A stretch of DNA of 64,000 nt from an uncultured Faecalibaculum sp. (GTDB lineage: Bacteria; Bacillota_I; Bacilli_A; Erysipelotrichales; Erysipelotrichaceae), in NCBI RefSeq assembly GCF_910588395.1, contig NZ_CAJUPA010000007.1, forward strand, positions 6,179 through 70,178. The letters run 5' to 3'. The notes under the pieces are model-generated. The model searched no databases. It was not told where the DNA came from and saw only the letters and a program-made list of their open reading frames with translations. A program made the position numbers and the translations under genes. This document shows, piece by piece, positions 25,085 through 33,974 of the stretch. Numbering within the stretch: the first letter of the stretch is position 1; each line of letters begins with the position of its first letter.

Positions 25085-25169
25085 TGGTGGGGTCGATGCG
25101 ACTCGAACGCACACGAGTTGCCTCACTACCGCCTGAAGATAGCGTGTCTGCCAATTCCACCACGACCCC
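25085..25169 (-). tRNA. tRNA-Leu(CAG), second identical copy
   Basis: This gene is base-for-base identical to the copy at 5163-5247 but in opposite orientation, including the encoded CCA. The anticodon loop is TTCAGGC. It is transcribed after tRNA-Leu(GAG) with a 13-bp spacer. Confidence 0.95.
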
Positions 25170-25182
25170 GTGAAAAACAAAA

Positions 25183-25268
25183 TGGTGAGGCCGATGCGAC
25201 TTGAACGCACACGAGCTAAGCTCACTACCCCCTCAAAGTAGCGTGTCTGCCGATTCCACCACGACCTC
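25183..25268 (-). tRNA. tRNA-Leu(GAG)
   Basis: The acceptor GAGGTCG pairs with CGGCCTC (one G-T pair), the anticodon stem CTACT/GGTAG encloses TTGAGGG with anticodon GAG, a class II variable arm is present and CCA is encoded. Confidence 0.94.
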
Positions 25269-25306
25269 ATTTTGTATTGCATCCGGCTGTTGCCGGAACA
25301 TTAGTT

Positions 25307-25335
25307 ATGTTATCAGAGACCGGGACATCTGTCAA
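25307..25335 (-). promoter_or_regulatory. Promoter of the tRNA-Leu pair
   Basis: On the minus strand TTGACA (25330-25335) and TAACAT (25307-25312) are spaced by 17 bases, about 38 bp before tRNA-Leu(GAG). Confidence 0.7.
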
Positions 25336-25376
25336 AACAATTTGGAAACCCAAAGATGGCGGCTCCGCCAAATTTG

Positions 25377-25419
25377 TACGATTTCGTACTTGAAGACCGA
25401 TTTCATATCCAATATGCTG
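25377..25419 (+). promoter_or_regulatory. Promoter and palindrome of the MarR-MATE operon
   Basis: GTACGA-TT-TCGTAC (25377-25390) is a perfect palindrome directly touching the -35 hexamer TTGAAG (25391-25396); TATGCT (25414-25419) follows after 17 bases. The palindrome is a plausible MarR operator. Confidence 0.6.
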
Positions 25420-25453
25420 GTTTCTGACGATTTTGCAATCAGGAGGAACAAAC

Positions 25454-25900
25454 ATGGATACAACCTCTCTCAACTCCAGACTGGGACTGGCAATCAATAC
25501 GACGGATCTTGCCTACAGGGAACTGGTTCTGAAAACCGGACTCTCCGAGAGCGTTTACTGGACCCTGTACATGCTTTGGAGCTCCCCGGTACCATTAACC
25601 GCCACACAGCTGGCAAAATACAGCGGTCAGTGCAAACAGACAGTTTCTTCCGCCCTGCACCGCATCCGCAGCGGCGGATACGTCTGCCAGGACAGCCCCC
25701 GGTCCCCGATCTCCCTGACCAGCGAAGGCAGGACCTTCTGTGACCGGCTCTTTACGCCAACACTGCACCTGGAACTGTCGGTTCTGGAAGAGATGGGAGA
25801 AGAAAAGGCGGAAACCTTTGTTTCCCTGTTCTCGCAGTATGTATCCATCTTCGAATCCAGAATGAAACAGCCGGAACCGGCAGAAAGGAGTCATACATGA
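25454..25900 (+). CDS. MarR-family transcriptional regulator
   Basis: A 148-residue regulator with a central winged helix (TATQLAKYSGQCKQTVSSALHRIRSGGYVCQDSPRSPISLTSEG) between dimerisation helices. ATG 25454 follows AGGAGGAACAAAC. It overlaps the MATE gene by four bases (ATGA), so it most likely controls that exporter. The ligand is unknown. Confidence 0.88.
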   Translation: MDTTSLNSRLGLAINTTDLAYRELVLKTGLSESVYWTLYMLWSSPVPLTATQLAKYSGQCKQTVSSALHRIRSGGYVCQDSPRSPISLTSEGRTFCDRLFTPTLHLELSVLEEMGEEKAETFVSLFSQYVSIFESRMKQPEPAERSHT

Positions 25901-27222
25901 ATCAGCTCTCGGGACATTTCACCATACGGCGCCTGCTGAAATACTGTGCCGCCCCTGTTGCCATGATGGTATTCACCTCCATCTACGGCGTCGTGGATGG
26001 TTTCTTCGTCTCCAACTGGGCCGGACAGACGGCGTTTGCCTCGGTCAATCTCATCATGCCCGCTTTGATGATCCTCTCCGGTCTCGGTTTCATGTTCGGT
26101 ACCGGCGGCACAGCCCTGGCAGCCCGTACGCTGGGAGAAGGAAAAGAGAAACTTGCCAGCGAATACTTTTCCATGGTCACCTGGACCGCTGCCATTGCCG
26201 GTCTGGTTCTGGGGATCATCGGATGCATCTTTGCCCCGGATATCGCCCGTATGCTGGGGGCTGACAGTTCCATGATGGCTGACTGCGTCACCTATGCCCG
26301 GGTTATCCTGGTTTTCAACGCCACCTACATGGTGCAGAATCTCTTTCAGTCTTTTCTCTCCGCCGCAGGGCGGCCCGGACTCGGATTTGTGATCACCGTG
26401 GCGGCAGGACTGACCAACATGGTGCTGGACTGGCTGTTTGTGGCTGTTTTCCACTGGGGCGTGGCAGGCGCAGCGATGGCCACCAGCATCGGCACTGTGA
26501 TCGGCAGTGTCTGGCCCATGGTCTGGTTCATGAAATCTTCCCATACCCCGCTGCGGCTGGTGCCCGTGCGGTTCAGCGTCCGACCCATTCTGCAGTCCTG
26601 TCTCAATGGTCTGTCAGAACTCATGAGCAACATTTCCAGTTCCCTGGTGGCCATTCTCTTCAACTTCCAGCTCATGCGCTATGCCGGACAGCAGGGGGTG
26701 GCAGCCTACGGTGTGGTGATGTATCTGTCCTTTTTCTTCGTCGCTGTGTTCTTCGGCTATACCGTGGGAGCCAGTCCGGTGATTTCCTATCACTTCGGAG
26801 CCGGAGACCGCAAAGAACTGCATTCGCTGTTTTGCAAGAGCCTGGTGATCACCATCACCGCCGGTCTGGTCATGATGGGAGCTGCCGAGACTCTGGCTGA
26901 GCCGCTGTCCAGTCTCTTTGTGGGCTATGATGCCGGTCTGGAGGCAATGACCATCCATGCCATGCGGATCTTCGCCACCTGCATTGCCTTTGCAGGCTTC
27001 AACATCTTCACCTCGGCACTGTTCACGGCACTGAACAACGGAGTCATCTCCGCAGCTGTGGCCTTTCTGCGTTCCCTGGTGTTCCAGGCATCCTGTGTCA
27101 TCATCCTGCCGCAGTTTTTTGCGGTGGCAGGCATCTGGTGGTCCATGACAGCAGCGGAGGTTCTGGCCATGATCGTAAACCTGGTCATTCTGGCGAAGGA
27201 ACAGAAACGCTACGGATACTGA
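25897..27222 (+). CDS. MATE-family efflux transporter
   Basis: A 441-residue protein with about twelve membrane helices and the internal duplication of the MATE fold. Features are FTIRRLLKYCAAPVAMMVFTSIYGVVDGFFV, GTGGTALAARTLGEGK and, in the second half, SPVISYHFGAGDRKEL. It would export cationic drugs or metabolites in exchange for sodium or protons. It is translated from an ATG overlapping the MarR stop. A second MATE gene, broken, lies at 61550-62901. Confidence 0.92.
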   Translation: MNQLSGHFTIRRLLKYCAAPVAMMVFTSIYGVVDGFFVSNWAGQTAFASVNLIMPALMILSGLGFMFGTGGTALAARTLGEGKEKLASEYFSMVTWTAAIAGLVLGIIGCIFAPDIARMLGADSSMMADCVTYARVILVFNATYMVQNLFQSFLSAAGRPGLGFVITVAAGLTNMVLDWLFVAVFHWGVAGAAMATSIGTVIGSVWPMVWFMKSSHTPLRLVPVRFSVRPILQSCLNGLSELMSNISSSLVAILFNFQLMRYAGQQGVAAYGVVMYLSFFFVAVFFGYTVGASPVISYHFGAGDRKELHSLFCKSLVITITAGLVMMGAAETLAEPLSSLFVGYDAGLEAMTIHAMRIFATCIAFAGFNIFTSALFTALNNGVISAAVAFLRSLVFQASCVIILPQFFAVAGIWWSMTAAEVLAMIVNLVILAKEQKRYGY

Positions 27223-27280
27223 TGTTTTCCGGCTGAAAGAAAACCTGTACAATCATGAAGAAAGTACAGGAGGAATTGCG

Positions 27281-28111
27281 ATGATGAATGAATACAAACT
27301 GATTGCCTGCGATCTGGACGAAACACTCCTGAATACTGAGAAGCAGGTTCCCCAGCTCAATGCGGACGCCATTGCCGATGCCCGGAAGCAGGGCATCAAA
27401 TTTGTCTGCGCCACCGGACGGGGCTATCCCTCCATCCAGGGCACGCTGAAGGAAATCGGTGCCTTTGATCTGCCGGAGGAATACACCATTTCCTTCAACG
27501 GCGGCGTGATCACGGAGAACAGAAACAACCGGATCCTGCACATGGAACCCATGGACTCCGATCTGGCCGAACTCATTTTCCAGCGGGGTCTTCCTTACGA
27601 TGTCTGCGCTCATGTATATACCCCGGATACTGTCTGGATCTGGCACATCAATGCCCAGGAGAAGGCGTTTCTGGACGGGCGGATGGACTACCGGGAGTTT
27701 GAGGATACGGATCTGGGTTTCCTGAAAGGCCAGACAATCATCAAAGTGCTGTTCGAGAACACGGACTATGAGTACCTGAAATCCCTGGAAGCACAGTTTG
27801 ACGACATCCGGGAACAGGTAGATATTTCCTATTCCTCCAACCGGTATCTGGAATTCAACAAGCGGGGTGTGAACAAAGGAGCTGCCCTGCTGCGGCTGGC
27901 AGATCTTCTGAACATTCCCCGGGAAGGAACCATGGCCATTGGCGACAACTTCAATGACCTGCCCATGATCCAGGCTGCAGGACTCGGTCTGGGCGTGGCC
28001 AACACCCATCCCGATATGAAAGATCTCTGTGATGCCATCCTGACCAGAACCAATGACGAAGGAGCAGTGGCGGAAGCCATCAGCCGCTTCTGTCTGAATC
28101 CGCAATCCTGA
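27281..28111 (+). CDS. Cof-type HAD-IIB hydrolase
   Basis: A 276-residue sugar or nucleotide phosphatase of the Cof class. Motif I is ACDLDETLLNT at residues 8-18, motif II CATGRGYPS, motif III Lys in FNKRGVNKGAALL, and motif IV MAIGDNFNDLPMI. ATG 27281 follows ACAGGAGGAATTGCG. It sits 58 bp behind the MATE gene and ends in a terminator. Confidence 0.92.
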   Translation: MMNEYKLIACDLDETLLNTEKQVPQLNADAIADARKQGIKFVCATGRGYPSIQGTLKEIGAFDLPEEYTISFNGGVITENRNNRILHMEPMDSDLAELIFQRGLPYDVCAHVYTPDTVWIWHINAQEKAFLDGRMDYREFEDTDLGFLKGQTIIKVLFENTDYEYLKSLEAQFDDIREQVDISYSSNRYLEFNKRGVNKGAALLRLADLLNIPREGTMAIGDNFNDLPMIQAAGLGLGVANTHPDMKDLCDAILTRTNDEGAVAEAISRFCLNPQS

Positions 28112-28134
28112 GAGGCGATCCTGCCTCTTTTTCT
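28111..28134 (+). terminator. Terminator after the Cof hydrolase
   Basis: AGAGGC and GCCTCT form a short stem followed by a T-rich run, immediately after the stop codon. Confidence 0.7.
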
Positions 28135-28167
28135 TCTGCCTTTTTCAGCCCCGGCAATCATCGGCAG

Positions 28168-28196
28168 GAAAAGAAAAGGAAGCCCGCAGACTTCCT
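28168..28196 (-). terminator. Terminator after rlmD
   Basis: On the minus strand AGGAAG and CTTCCT form a stem followed by TTTCTTTTCC, eight bases after the rlmD stop. Confidence 0.7.
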
Positions 28197-28204
28197 CATG
28201 ATTG

Positions 28205-29497
28205 TTATTCCTTCTCCAGCAGACAGACAGCTTCCACATTCGGTGTCTGGCAGAACATATCCACCGGCTGGATCCACCTGGCCTGCCAGCCGCCTTGGGC
28301 AAAGCGCTCCAGGTCCCGTTTCAGCGTATTCGGGCCGCAGCTGACGTAAACAATGCGCTTCGGGCTGATCCGCACAATGTCCCGGATGCCCTGTTCGCTC
28401 AGGCCTTTCCTGGGTGGATCCACGATCAGCACATCTGCCGGTTCCTGATTCTCTTTCGCAAACGCCGAAGCGTCCTGACAGCGGAAATCCGCGTTGTCAA
28501 TACCGTTGAGACGGGCATTGTGACGGGCGTTGTCCACGGCTTCCGGCACGATTTCCACGCCGGTGACACTGGCTCCCTGGCGGGCTGCCAGCAGCCCCAG
28601 GGTGCCGGTTCCGGAATACATGTCAATGACCCGGTCTCCAGGCTGAATATCCGCGGCCTCCAGCGCTGTTTTGTACAGAACCTCCATCATCTCCGGATTG
28701 ACCTGGAAAAAGCTCTTGAAATGCAGCCGGATCCGGATCCCCAGGCAGTCTTCCTCGATGCTGTCACTGCCGTGCAGGACGTCGTATTCTTCTCCCAGGA
28801 TCACGTTGTCGTTCCGGCTGTTGTGATTGAACACCACGCTGACAAGCTCCGGAAAGCGGCGGACCAGCTGGCTGGTCAGCTCCCGGAAATGGTTTTCTTC
28901 GCCGATGAGCACCACCTGGCTCTGGCCGGTTTTCCGGCTGCGGCGCAGGAAAATGTGCCGGAGTCCTGCCGCGGTTTCGGGTGTCAGCGCTTTCCTTATA
29001 TACTGGTAGAGTTCATTGAGCCGTTCATCCTGGATCAGACAGGTGTCCGTATCCACAATGGTGTGGGAATTCGGCCGGTAGAAACCGGTGATGACCTGTC
29101 CCTGCTCCGTGACCTGCACCGGGAACTGGGCTTTGTTCCGGTACCGGTACGGGTCTCTCATGCCCAGGATATCCCGGACTTCGATGCCCGCGAATTTCCG
29201 CTTCATCCAGTCTGTCTTCCAGGCCAGCTGCTGTTCATAGTTCAGGTCCTGGAGGGCGCAGCCGCCGCATTTGCCGAACACCGGACAGGGGGCCTTCACC
29301 CGGTCGGGGCTGTCGGTCAGGCGTTCCAGGACTTTGCCGATGGCAAAGGATTTTTTAGCCAGGATCACCCGGATCCTGGCTTTTTCCTGTGGCAGCAGCC
29401 CGGGAACGAATACCACTTCCCCGTCGTGCCGCAGCACGCCGTAACCCTGATCGGAGAGGTCCAGACACTCTCCGGTGAATTCTTCGTTTCGTTTCAT
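28205..29497 (-). CDS. rlmD: 23S rRNA (uracil-C5)-methyltransferase, RlmD/RlmCD type
   Basis: A 430-residue RumA-family enzyme. It has a TRAM domain (MKRNEEFTGECLDLSDQGYGVLRHDGEVVFVPGLLPQE), the iron-sulphur cysteine pattern CPVFGKCGGCALQ, SAM motif MYSGTGTLGLLAA, VDPPRKG, and the catalytic Cys in VYVSCGPNTLKRD. ATG 29497 begins six bases after a TATAAT hexamer and has no Shine-Dalgarno, so the transcript is probably leaderless; an in-frame TTG at 29533 lies in the -35 region. It is divergent from the MarR-ABC operon. Confidence 0.92.
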   Translation of the reverse strand: MKRNEEFTGECLDLSDQGYGVLRHDGEVVFVPGLLPQEKARIRVILAKKSFAIGKVLERLTDSPDRVKAPCPVFGKCGGCALQDLNYEQQLAWKTDWMKRKFAGIEVRDILGMRDPYRYRNKAQFPVQVTEQGQVITGFYRPNSHTIVDTDTCLIQDERLNELYQYIRKALTPETAAGLRHIFLRRSRKTGQSQVVLIGEENHFRELTSQLVRRFPELVSVVFNHNSRNDNVILGEEYDVLHGSDSIEEDCLGIRIRLHFKSFFQVNPEMMEVLYKTALEAADIQPGDRVIDMYSGTGTLGLLAARQGASVTGVEIVPEAVDNARHNARLNGIDNADFRCQDASAFAKENQEPADVLIVDPPRKGLSEQGIRDIVRISPKRIVYVSCGPNTLKRDLERFAQGGWQARWIQPVDMFCQTPNVEAVCLLEKE

Positions 29498-29503
29498 GGC
29501 CCC

Positions 29504-29533
29504 ATTATAAATTTGCGGTATCCGGATTGACAA
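29504..29533 (-). promoter_or_regulatory. rlmD promoter, predicted to give a leaderless mRNA
   Basis: TTGTCA (29528-29533) and TATAAT (29504-29509) on the minus strand are spaced by 18 bases. The -10 box ends six bases before ATG 29497, so transcription should begin at or next to the start codon. The -35 box overlaps that of the divergent marR promoter. Confidence 0.65.
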
Positions 29534-29584
29534 CTTTGGCGACAGCGGATAAACTCATAGCGTACTATTCAATAGCCTGCTATG
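29527..29584 (+). promoter_or_regulatory. Promoter and 29-bp palindromic operator of the MarR-ABC operon
   Basis: TTGACA (29527-29532), a 17-base spacer and TAAACT (29550-29555) form the promoter. The adjoining 29556-29584 reads CATAGC-N3-CTATT-N-AATAG-N3-GCTATG, a nested palindrome with perfect symmetry in both arms covering the transcription start. It is an excellent candidate MarR operator. Confidence 0.75.
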
Positions 29585-29617
29585 TTTTATGGCGGCGGGC
29601 TTTGGAAGGAGGATACC

Positions 29618-30100
29618 GTGTGCGAATGCGACACTGACGGGAAACATCCCGAGGAACTGAGCTACTATGTCCACCGCATCAACCGGCAGTATGAAAAGCT
29701 CCGGGTTCTGGAACTGCAGCAGTACGATCTGACAGCCTCGCAGTTTGATGTGCTGTTCTGGATCTTCAGAAGGCAGGACCGGGACAAACTGGAAACGATG
29801 CAGAAAGACATCGAACGCTACTTCCGCATTTCCAATCCTTCTGTCTCCGGGATCATCTCCCGGCTGGAGCAGAAAGGCTATGTGGTGCGGACCCGAAGTG
29901 AACAGGACCGGCGGATCTGGTATATCCGCCCCACGGAAAAAGCCCGGGGGATTCAGAAATCTCTCTGGGAAGCACATCTGGAAACGGAAGACCGTCTCCG
30001 CCGGGAATACGGTGAAACGGCTTACCGTGACCTGCTGGCCGGGCTCAACCGGCTGCTTGCACTGCTGACTGAAGAAATAAAGGAGGAAAGCACATGCTGA
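29618..30100 (+). CDS. MarR-family transcriptional regulator
   Basis: A 160-residue regulator. The winged helix spans DLTASQFDVLFWIF through NPSVSGIISRLEQKGYVVRTRSEQDRRIWYIRPTEKA. I start at GTG 29618, five bases after AAGGAGG; an in-frame ATG at 29582 lies inside the operator and lacks a ribosome site. It overlaps the first ABC gene by seven bases and probably represses the whole operon through the palindrome at 29556-29584. Confidence 0.87.
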   Translation: MCECDTDGKHPEELSYYVHRINRQYEKLRVLELQQYDLTASQFDVLFWIFRRQDRDKLETMQKDIERYFRISNPSVSGIISRLEQKGYVVRTRSEQDRRIWYIRPTEKARGIQKSLWEAHLETEDRLRREYGETAYRDLLAGLNRLLALLTEEIKEESTC

Positions 30101-31833
30101 AAGTGCTTCTGGCACAAATCAAGGAATACAAAGCCGACTCCATCAAGACACCGATTCTGGTCATGGGAGAAGTGGTGTTCGACATTCTGATTCCCTTCCT
30201 CATGGCCAGACTTGTGGATGACGGCATCAACAAAGGAGACATGCAGACCACCTGGCTGTACGCCGGTTTCATGCTGCTCTGTGCCATCATTGCCCTGGTG
30301 CTGGGCGGTCTCTCCGGCAAATACGCTGCGGCGGCTTCCTGCGGTTTTGCGAAAAACCTGCGGGATGCAGAGTTCCGCAACATCCAGAACTTCGCCTTTG
30401 AAGACATGGACAAATACTCCACCGGCGGTCTGATCACCCGGATGACCACCGATGTGACCAACCTGCAGATGGCTTACCAGATGGTGATCCGGGTTGCAGT
30501 CCGCACCCCCTTCATGATGCTGGCTTCCCTGTTCATGATCTTCTCTGCGTCCGCCAGACTGGGATGGATCATCGTGGTGATCCTGATCCTGCTGGCCTTC
30601 GTGATCTTCGGCATGATGAAGCTCGTGCACCCCATCTTCATGAAGATGTTCAAAAAGTACGACAAGCTCAACGAGTTCACCCAGGAAAACATTTCCGGTA
30701 TCCGGGCTGTGAAGTCCTTTGTCCGGGAAGACTATGAGATCGATCATTTCGATACCACCAGCAAGGACATTTACAACATCAACAAGAAAGCCGAAAAGCT
30801 GCTGGTGCTCAACCAGCCGGTGATGCAGCTGGCTGTCTATTCCAGCATCCTGCTGATCTGCTGGATCGGCGCCCAGCAGGTGGTGGAAGGCTCCATGCAG
30901 GTAGGCTCCCTGATGTCGCTCTTCACCTACATCATGACGCTGCTGATGTCGCTGATGATGTTCTCCATGGTGTTCATTCAGATCATCATGTCCATGGCCA
31001 GCGCCCGGCGTGTGGTGGATGTCATCACTCAGGTTTCCAGCCTGCAGTCCCCGGCCAACGGCATCACCACAGTGAAGGACGGAGAAGTGCAGTTCGATCA
31101 TGTGAGCTTCAACTACGCAGGGGATCCGGCTGATCCGTACATTCTGGAGGATGTGAACGTCACGATTCCTTCAGGATCCTCCTTCGGCATTCTGGGAGCC
31201 ACCGGCTCTGGGAAGACGTCCTTTGTGCAGCTCATTCCCCGGCTCTATGACACCACGAAAGGCTCTGTCCTGGTGGGCGGCGTGGATGTCCGCAACTATG
31301 ATCTGGAGGACCTGCGCAACAACGTGGCGATGGTGCTGCAGAAAAACGTGCTGTTCTCCGGTTCCATCATTGACAACATGCGCTGGGGTGCGGAAGATGC
31401 CACGCTGGATGAAATCCGGGAAGCCTGCAGACTGGCGCAGGCGGATGAATTCATTCAGAAGATGCCGGACAAATATGACACCTACATCGAACAGGGCGGC
31501 AGCAACGTATCCGGCGGTCAGCGGCAGCGTCTGACCATTGCCCGGGCCCTGCTGAAAAAGCCGAAGATCCTCATTCTGGATGATTCCACCAGCGCAGTGG
31601 ACACCCGGACCGATCAGCTGATCCGGGAGGCGTTCCAGACAAAGATTCCCAATACGACCCGGATCATCATCTCCCAGCGTGTGAGCTCGATCCAGGATTC
31701 CGACATGATCATGGTGCTGGATGAAGGCAGAGTGGCTGCCACGGGCACCCATGAAGAACTGCTGAAGACCTGCCCGATTTACCGGCAGACCTACGAACAG
31801 CAGCAGAAAGGAGGAGACTTTGATGAACAGTAA
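30094..31833 (+). CDS. Heterodimeric ABC exporter, subunit with degenerate ATP site residues
   Basis: A 579-residue half-transporter with six membrane helices and a nucleotide-binding domain. Walker A is GATGSGKT and the signature NVSGGQRQR is canonical. Walker B ends LILDDSTSAVD, with Asp in place of the catalytic Glu, and the H-loop reads IIISQRVSSI, with Gln for His. This is the pattern of the degenerate half of exporters such as BmrC/BmrD or TM287/288. Overlap with both neighbours shows tight coupling. Confidence 0.93.
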   Translation: MLKVLLAQIKEYKADSIKTPILVMGEVVFDILIPFLMARLVDDGINKGDMQTTWLYAGFMLLCAIIALVLGGLSGKYAAAASCGFAKNLRDAEFRNIQNFAFEDMDKYSTGGLITRMTTDVTNLQMAYQMVIRVAVRTPFMMLASLFMIFSASARLGWIIVVILILLAFVIFGMMKLVHPIFMKMFKKYDKLNEFTQENISGIRAVKSFVREDYEIDHFDTTSKDIYNINKKAEKLLVLNQPVMQLAVYSSILLICWIGAQQVVEGSMQVGSLMSLFTYIMTLLMSLMMFSMVFIQIIMSMASARRVVDVITQVSSLQSPANGITTVKDGEVQFDHVSFNYAGDPADPYILEDVNVTIPSGSSFGILGATGSGKTSFVQLIPRLYDTTKGSVLVGGVDVRNYDLEDLRNNVAMVLQKNVLFSGSIIDNMRWGAEDATLDEIREACRLAQADEFIQKMPDKYDTYIEQGGSNVSGGQRQRLTIARALLKKPKILILDDSTSAVDTRTDQLIREAFQTKIPNTTRIIISQRVSSIQDSDMIMVLDEGRVAATGTHEELLKTCPIYRQTYEQQQKGGDFDEQ

Positions 31834-33685
31834 CCAGAACAAGGGCGGCCTGAAACGGGTGTTTTCCCTGGTATGGAAAAACTACAGAATCCAGGTTGTG
31901 GCGGTTGTCTGCCTGATCCTCTTCTCCGCTCTGGCCAATGTACTGGGTTCCACTTTCCTGCAGACGCTGATTGACCAGTACATCACACCGCTGTCCACCC
32001 AGGCCAATCCGGACTTCGGTTCCCTGCTGAAGGCCATCGCCGGCATGGCAGGCATCTATCTGGCCGGCATCCTGGCCACATGGTCCTGGGCAAGGCTGAT
32101 GGTCAACATTTCCCTTGGCACCCTGAACGATGTCCGGGAAGACCTGTTTTCCCACATGGAAACCCTGCCCATTTCCTACTTCGACACCCATGCACACGGC
32201 GACATCATGTCGATCTACACCAACGATACCGACACCCTGCGGCAGCTGATTTCCCAGTCTGCCCCCCAGGTGCTGTCCTCCGGCGCACAGATCGTCTTTG
32301 TGCTGGTGTCCATGTTTATCATGAACTGGCAGCTGGCACTGGTCACGGTGGTGATGGGCGGCGTGATGCTGTACGCCAGCCGCTTCATCTCTTCCCGCTC
32401 GGGACGGTATTTCCGGGAACAGCAGAAACAGCTGGGTGCGGTCAACGGCTTCATCGAGGAAATGATGGAAGGCCAGCGGGTGGTCAAGGTGTTCACCCAC
32501 GAAAAGAAATCTGTGGAAGACTTTGACGAAGTCAATGACCGGCTCTGCGATGCCAGCACGAATGCCAACAAATTCGCCAACATCCTGATGCCCATCTGCA
32601 TGAACATCGGCTATATCTCCTATGTGCTGACAGCCCTGGTGGGCGCTCTGTTCGCCATCAATGGCATGTTCGGTATGACCCTGGGGACCATTGCCGCGTT
32701 CCTGCAGCTGAACCGGTCGTTCAACAACCCCATTGTCCAGATCTCCCAGCAGGTCAACGCCGTGGTCATGGCGGGCGCAGGCGCGCAGCGGATTTTCGCT
32801 CTGCTGGATACGCCTTCCGAGGTGGACAAAGGCATCGTGACGCTGGTGCGGGCCAGAGAGGAAAACGGTCACTGGGTCGAAACGCAGGAATACACAGGTC
32901 ACTGGTGCTGGAAGCACCCCCGTCCCAACGGAGAAACCCAGCTGGTGGAACTGAAGGGCGATGTCCGGTTTGATGATGTGAACTTCGGCTATACGAAGAA
33001 GAAACAGATCCTGCACGACATCTCGCTGTTTGCCAAACCCGGTCAGAAGATTGCCTTTGTGGGTGCCACCGGTGCCGGCAAGACCACGATCACCAATCTG
33101 ATCAACCGGTTCTACGACATCCAGAGCGGCATGATCACCTATGACGGCATTGACATCAAGCTGATCAAGAAGGATGACCTGCGTCATTCCCTGGGAATCG
33201 TGCTGCAGGATACCAACCTGTTCTCCGGCACGATCATGGACAACATCCGGTTCGGCAAGCTGGATGCCACGGATGAGGAGTGCATCGCCGCGGCAAAACT
33301 CGCCCGTGCGGATGATTTCATCCGGCATCTGGACCATGGCTATGAAACGGTGATCGAGGGATCTGGTGATTCCCTGTCTCAGGGACAGCGGCAGCTGATT
33401 GCCATTGCCCGGGCCGCAGTGGCCAACCCGCCGGTGCTGATTCTGGACGAAGCCACGTCTTCCATTGACACCCGCACCGAGCGGCTGGTGCAGGAAGGCA
33501 TGGACCGTCTGATGAAGGGCCGGACAACCTTTGTCATTGCCCACCGGCTGAGCACGATCATGAACTCTGATGCGATTATGGTTCTGGACAACGGCCGGAT
33601 CATTGAACGCGGCGACCACGATGACCTGATTGAACAGAAGGGCACGTATTATCAGCTGTATACCGGCAAGCTGGAAATGGACTGA
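31823..33685 (+). CDS. Heterodimeric ABC exporter, catalytic subunit
   Basis: A 620-residue half-transporter. The NBD has Walker A GATGAGKT, Walker B LILDEATSSID with the catalytic Glu, and H-loop IAHRLSTI, while its signature SLSQGQRQ departs from SGGQ. Its canonical and altered parts complement those of the preceding subunit, so the pair should form one consensus and one degenerate site. An extra segment of about 35 residues (EENGHWVETQEYTGHW) precedes the NBD. ATG 31823 follows GGAGGAG. Multidrug export is the likely role. Confidence 0.93.
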   Translation: MNSNQNKGGLKRVFSLVWKNYRIQVVAVVCLILFSALANVLGSTFLQTLIDQYITPLSTQANPDFGSLLKAIAGMAGIYLAGILATWSWARLMVNISLGTLNDVREDLFSHMETLPISYFDTHAHGDIMSIYTNDTDTLRQLISQSAPQVLSSGAQIVFVLVSMFIMNWQLALVTVVMGGVMLYASRFISSRSGRYFREQQKQLGAVNGFIEEMMEGQRVVKVFTHEKKSVEDFDEVNDRLCDASTNANKFANILMPICMNIGYISYVLTALVGALFAINGMFGMTLGTIAAFLQLNRSFNNPIVQISQQVNAVVMAGAGAQRIFALLDTPSEVDKGIVTLVRAREENGHWVETQEYTGHWCWKHPRPNGETQLVELKGDVRFDDVNFGYTKKKQILHDISLFAKPGQKIAFVGATGAGKTTITNLINRFYDIQSGMITYDGIDIKLIKKDDLRHSLGIVLQDTNLFSGTIMDNIRFGKLDATDEECIAAAKLARADDFIRHLDHGYETVIEGSGDSLSQGQRQLIAIARAAVANPPVLILDEATSSIDTRTERLVQEGMDRLMKGRTTFVIAHRLSTIMNSDAIMVLDNGRIIERGDHDDLIEQKGTYYQLYTGKLEMD

Positions 33686-33730
33686 TGTCCGGACACAGAC
33701 GGGACGGGTAGACGAAATCTGAAACTGTCA

Positions 33731-33752
33731 GGGAGCCTCCGGGCTCCTTTTC
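33731..33752 (+). terminator. Terminator of the MarR-ABC operon
   Basis: GGAGCC and GGCTCC form a stem followed by TTTTCT. The remaining gap to 33974 holds the palindrome ATTCG-N4-CGAAT near 33880 and no gene. Confidence 0.75.
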
Positions 33753-33974
33753 TGCTGGCTGGCTGTGCCCGGGCAGAATACAGGCCCACTGTTCAGGGAC
33801 CTGGTCATTTCTTCCGGAACGCAGATCCGCAGACCATTCAGCATTTCGAAACGAGTGACAGAATCGCGAAAAATATCCATTATTCGCATACGAATCGTCT
33901 TTGTAAGCGTTTAACGTGCCTATCCGCGTCATTTTCTGTACCATTGGGGCAGTTCGTGAAAAGGAGAGACGACT

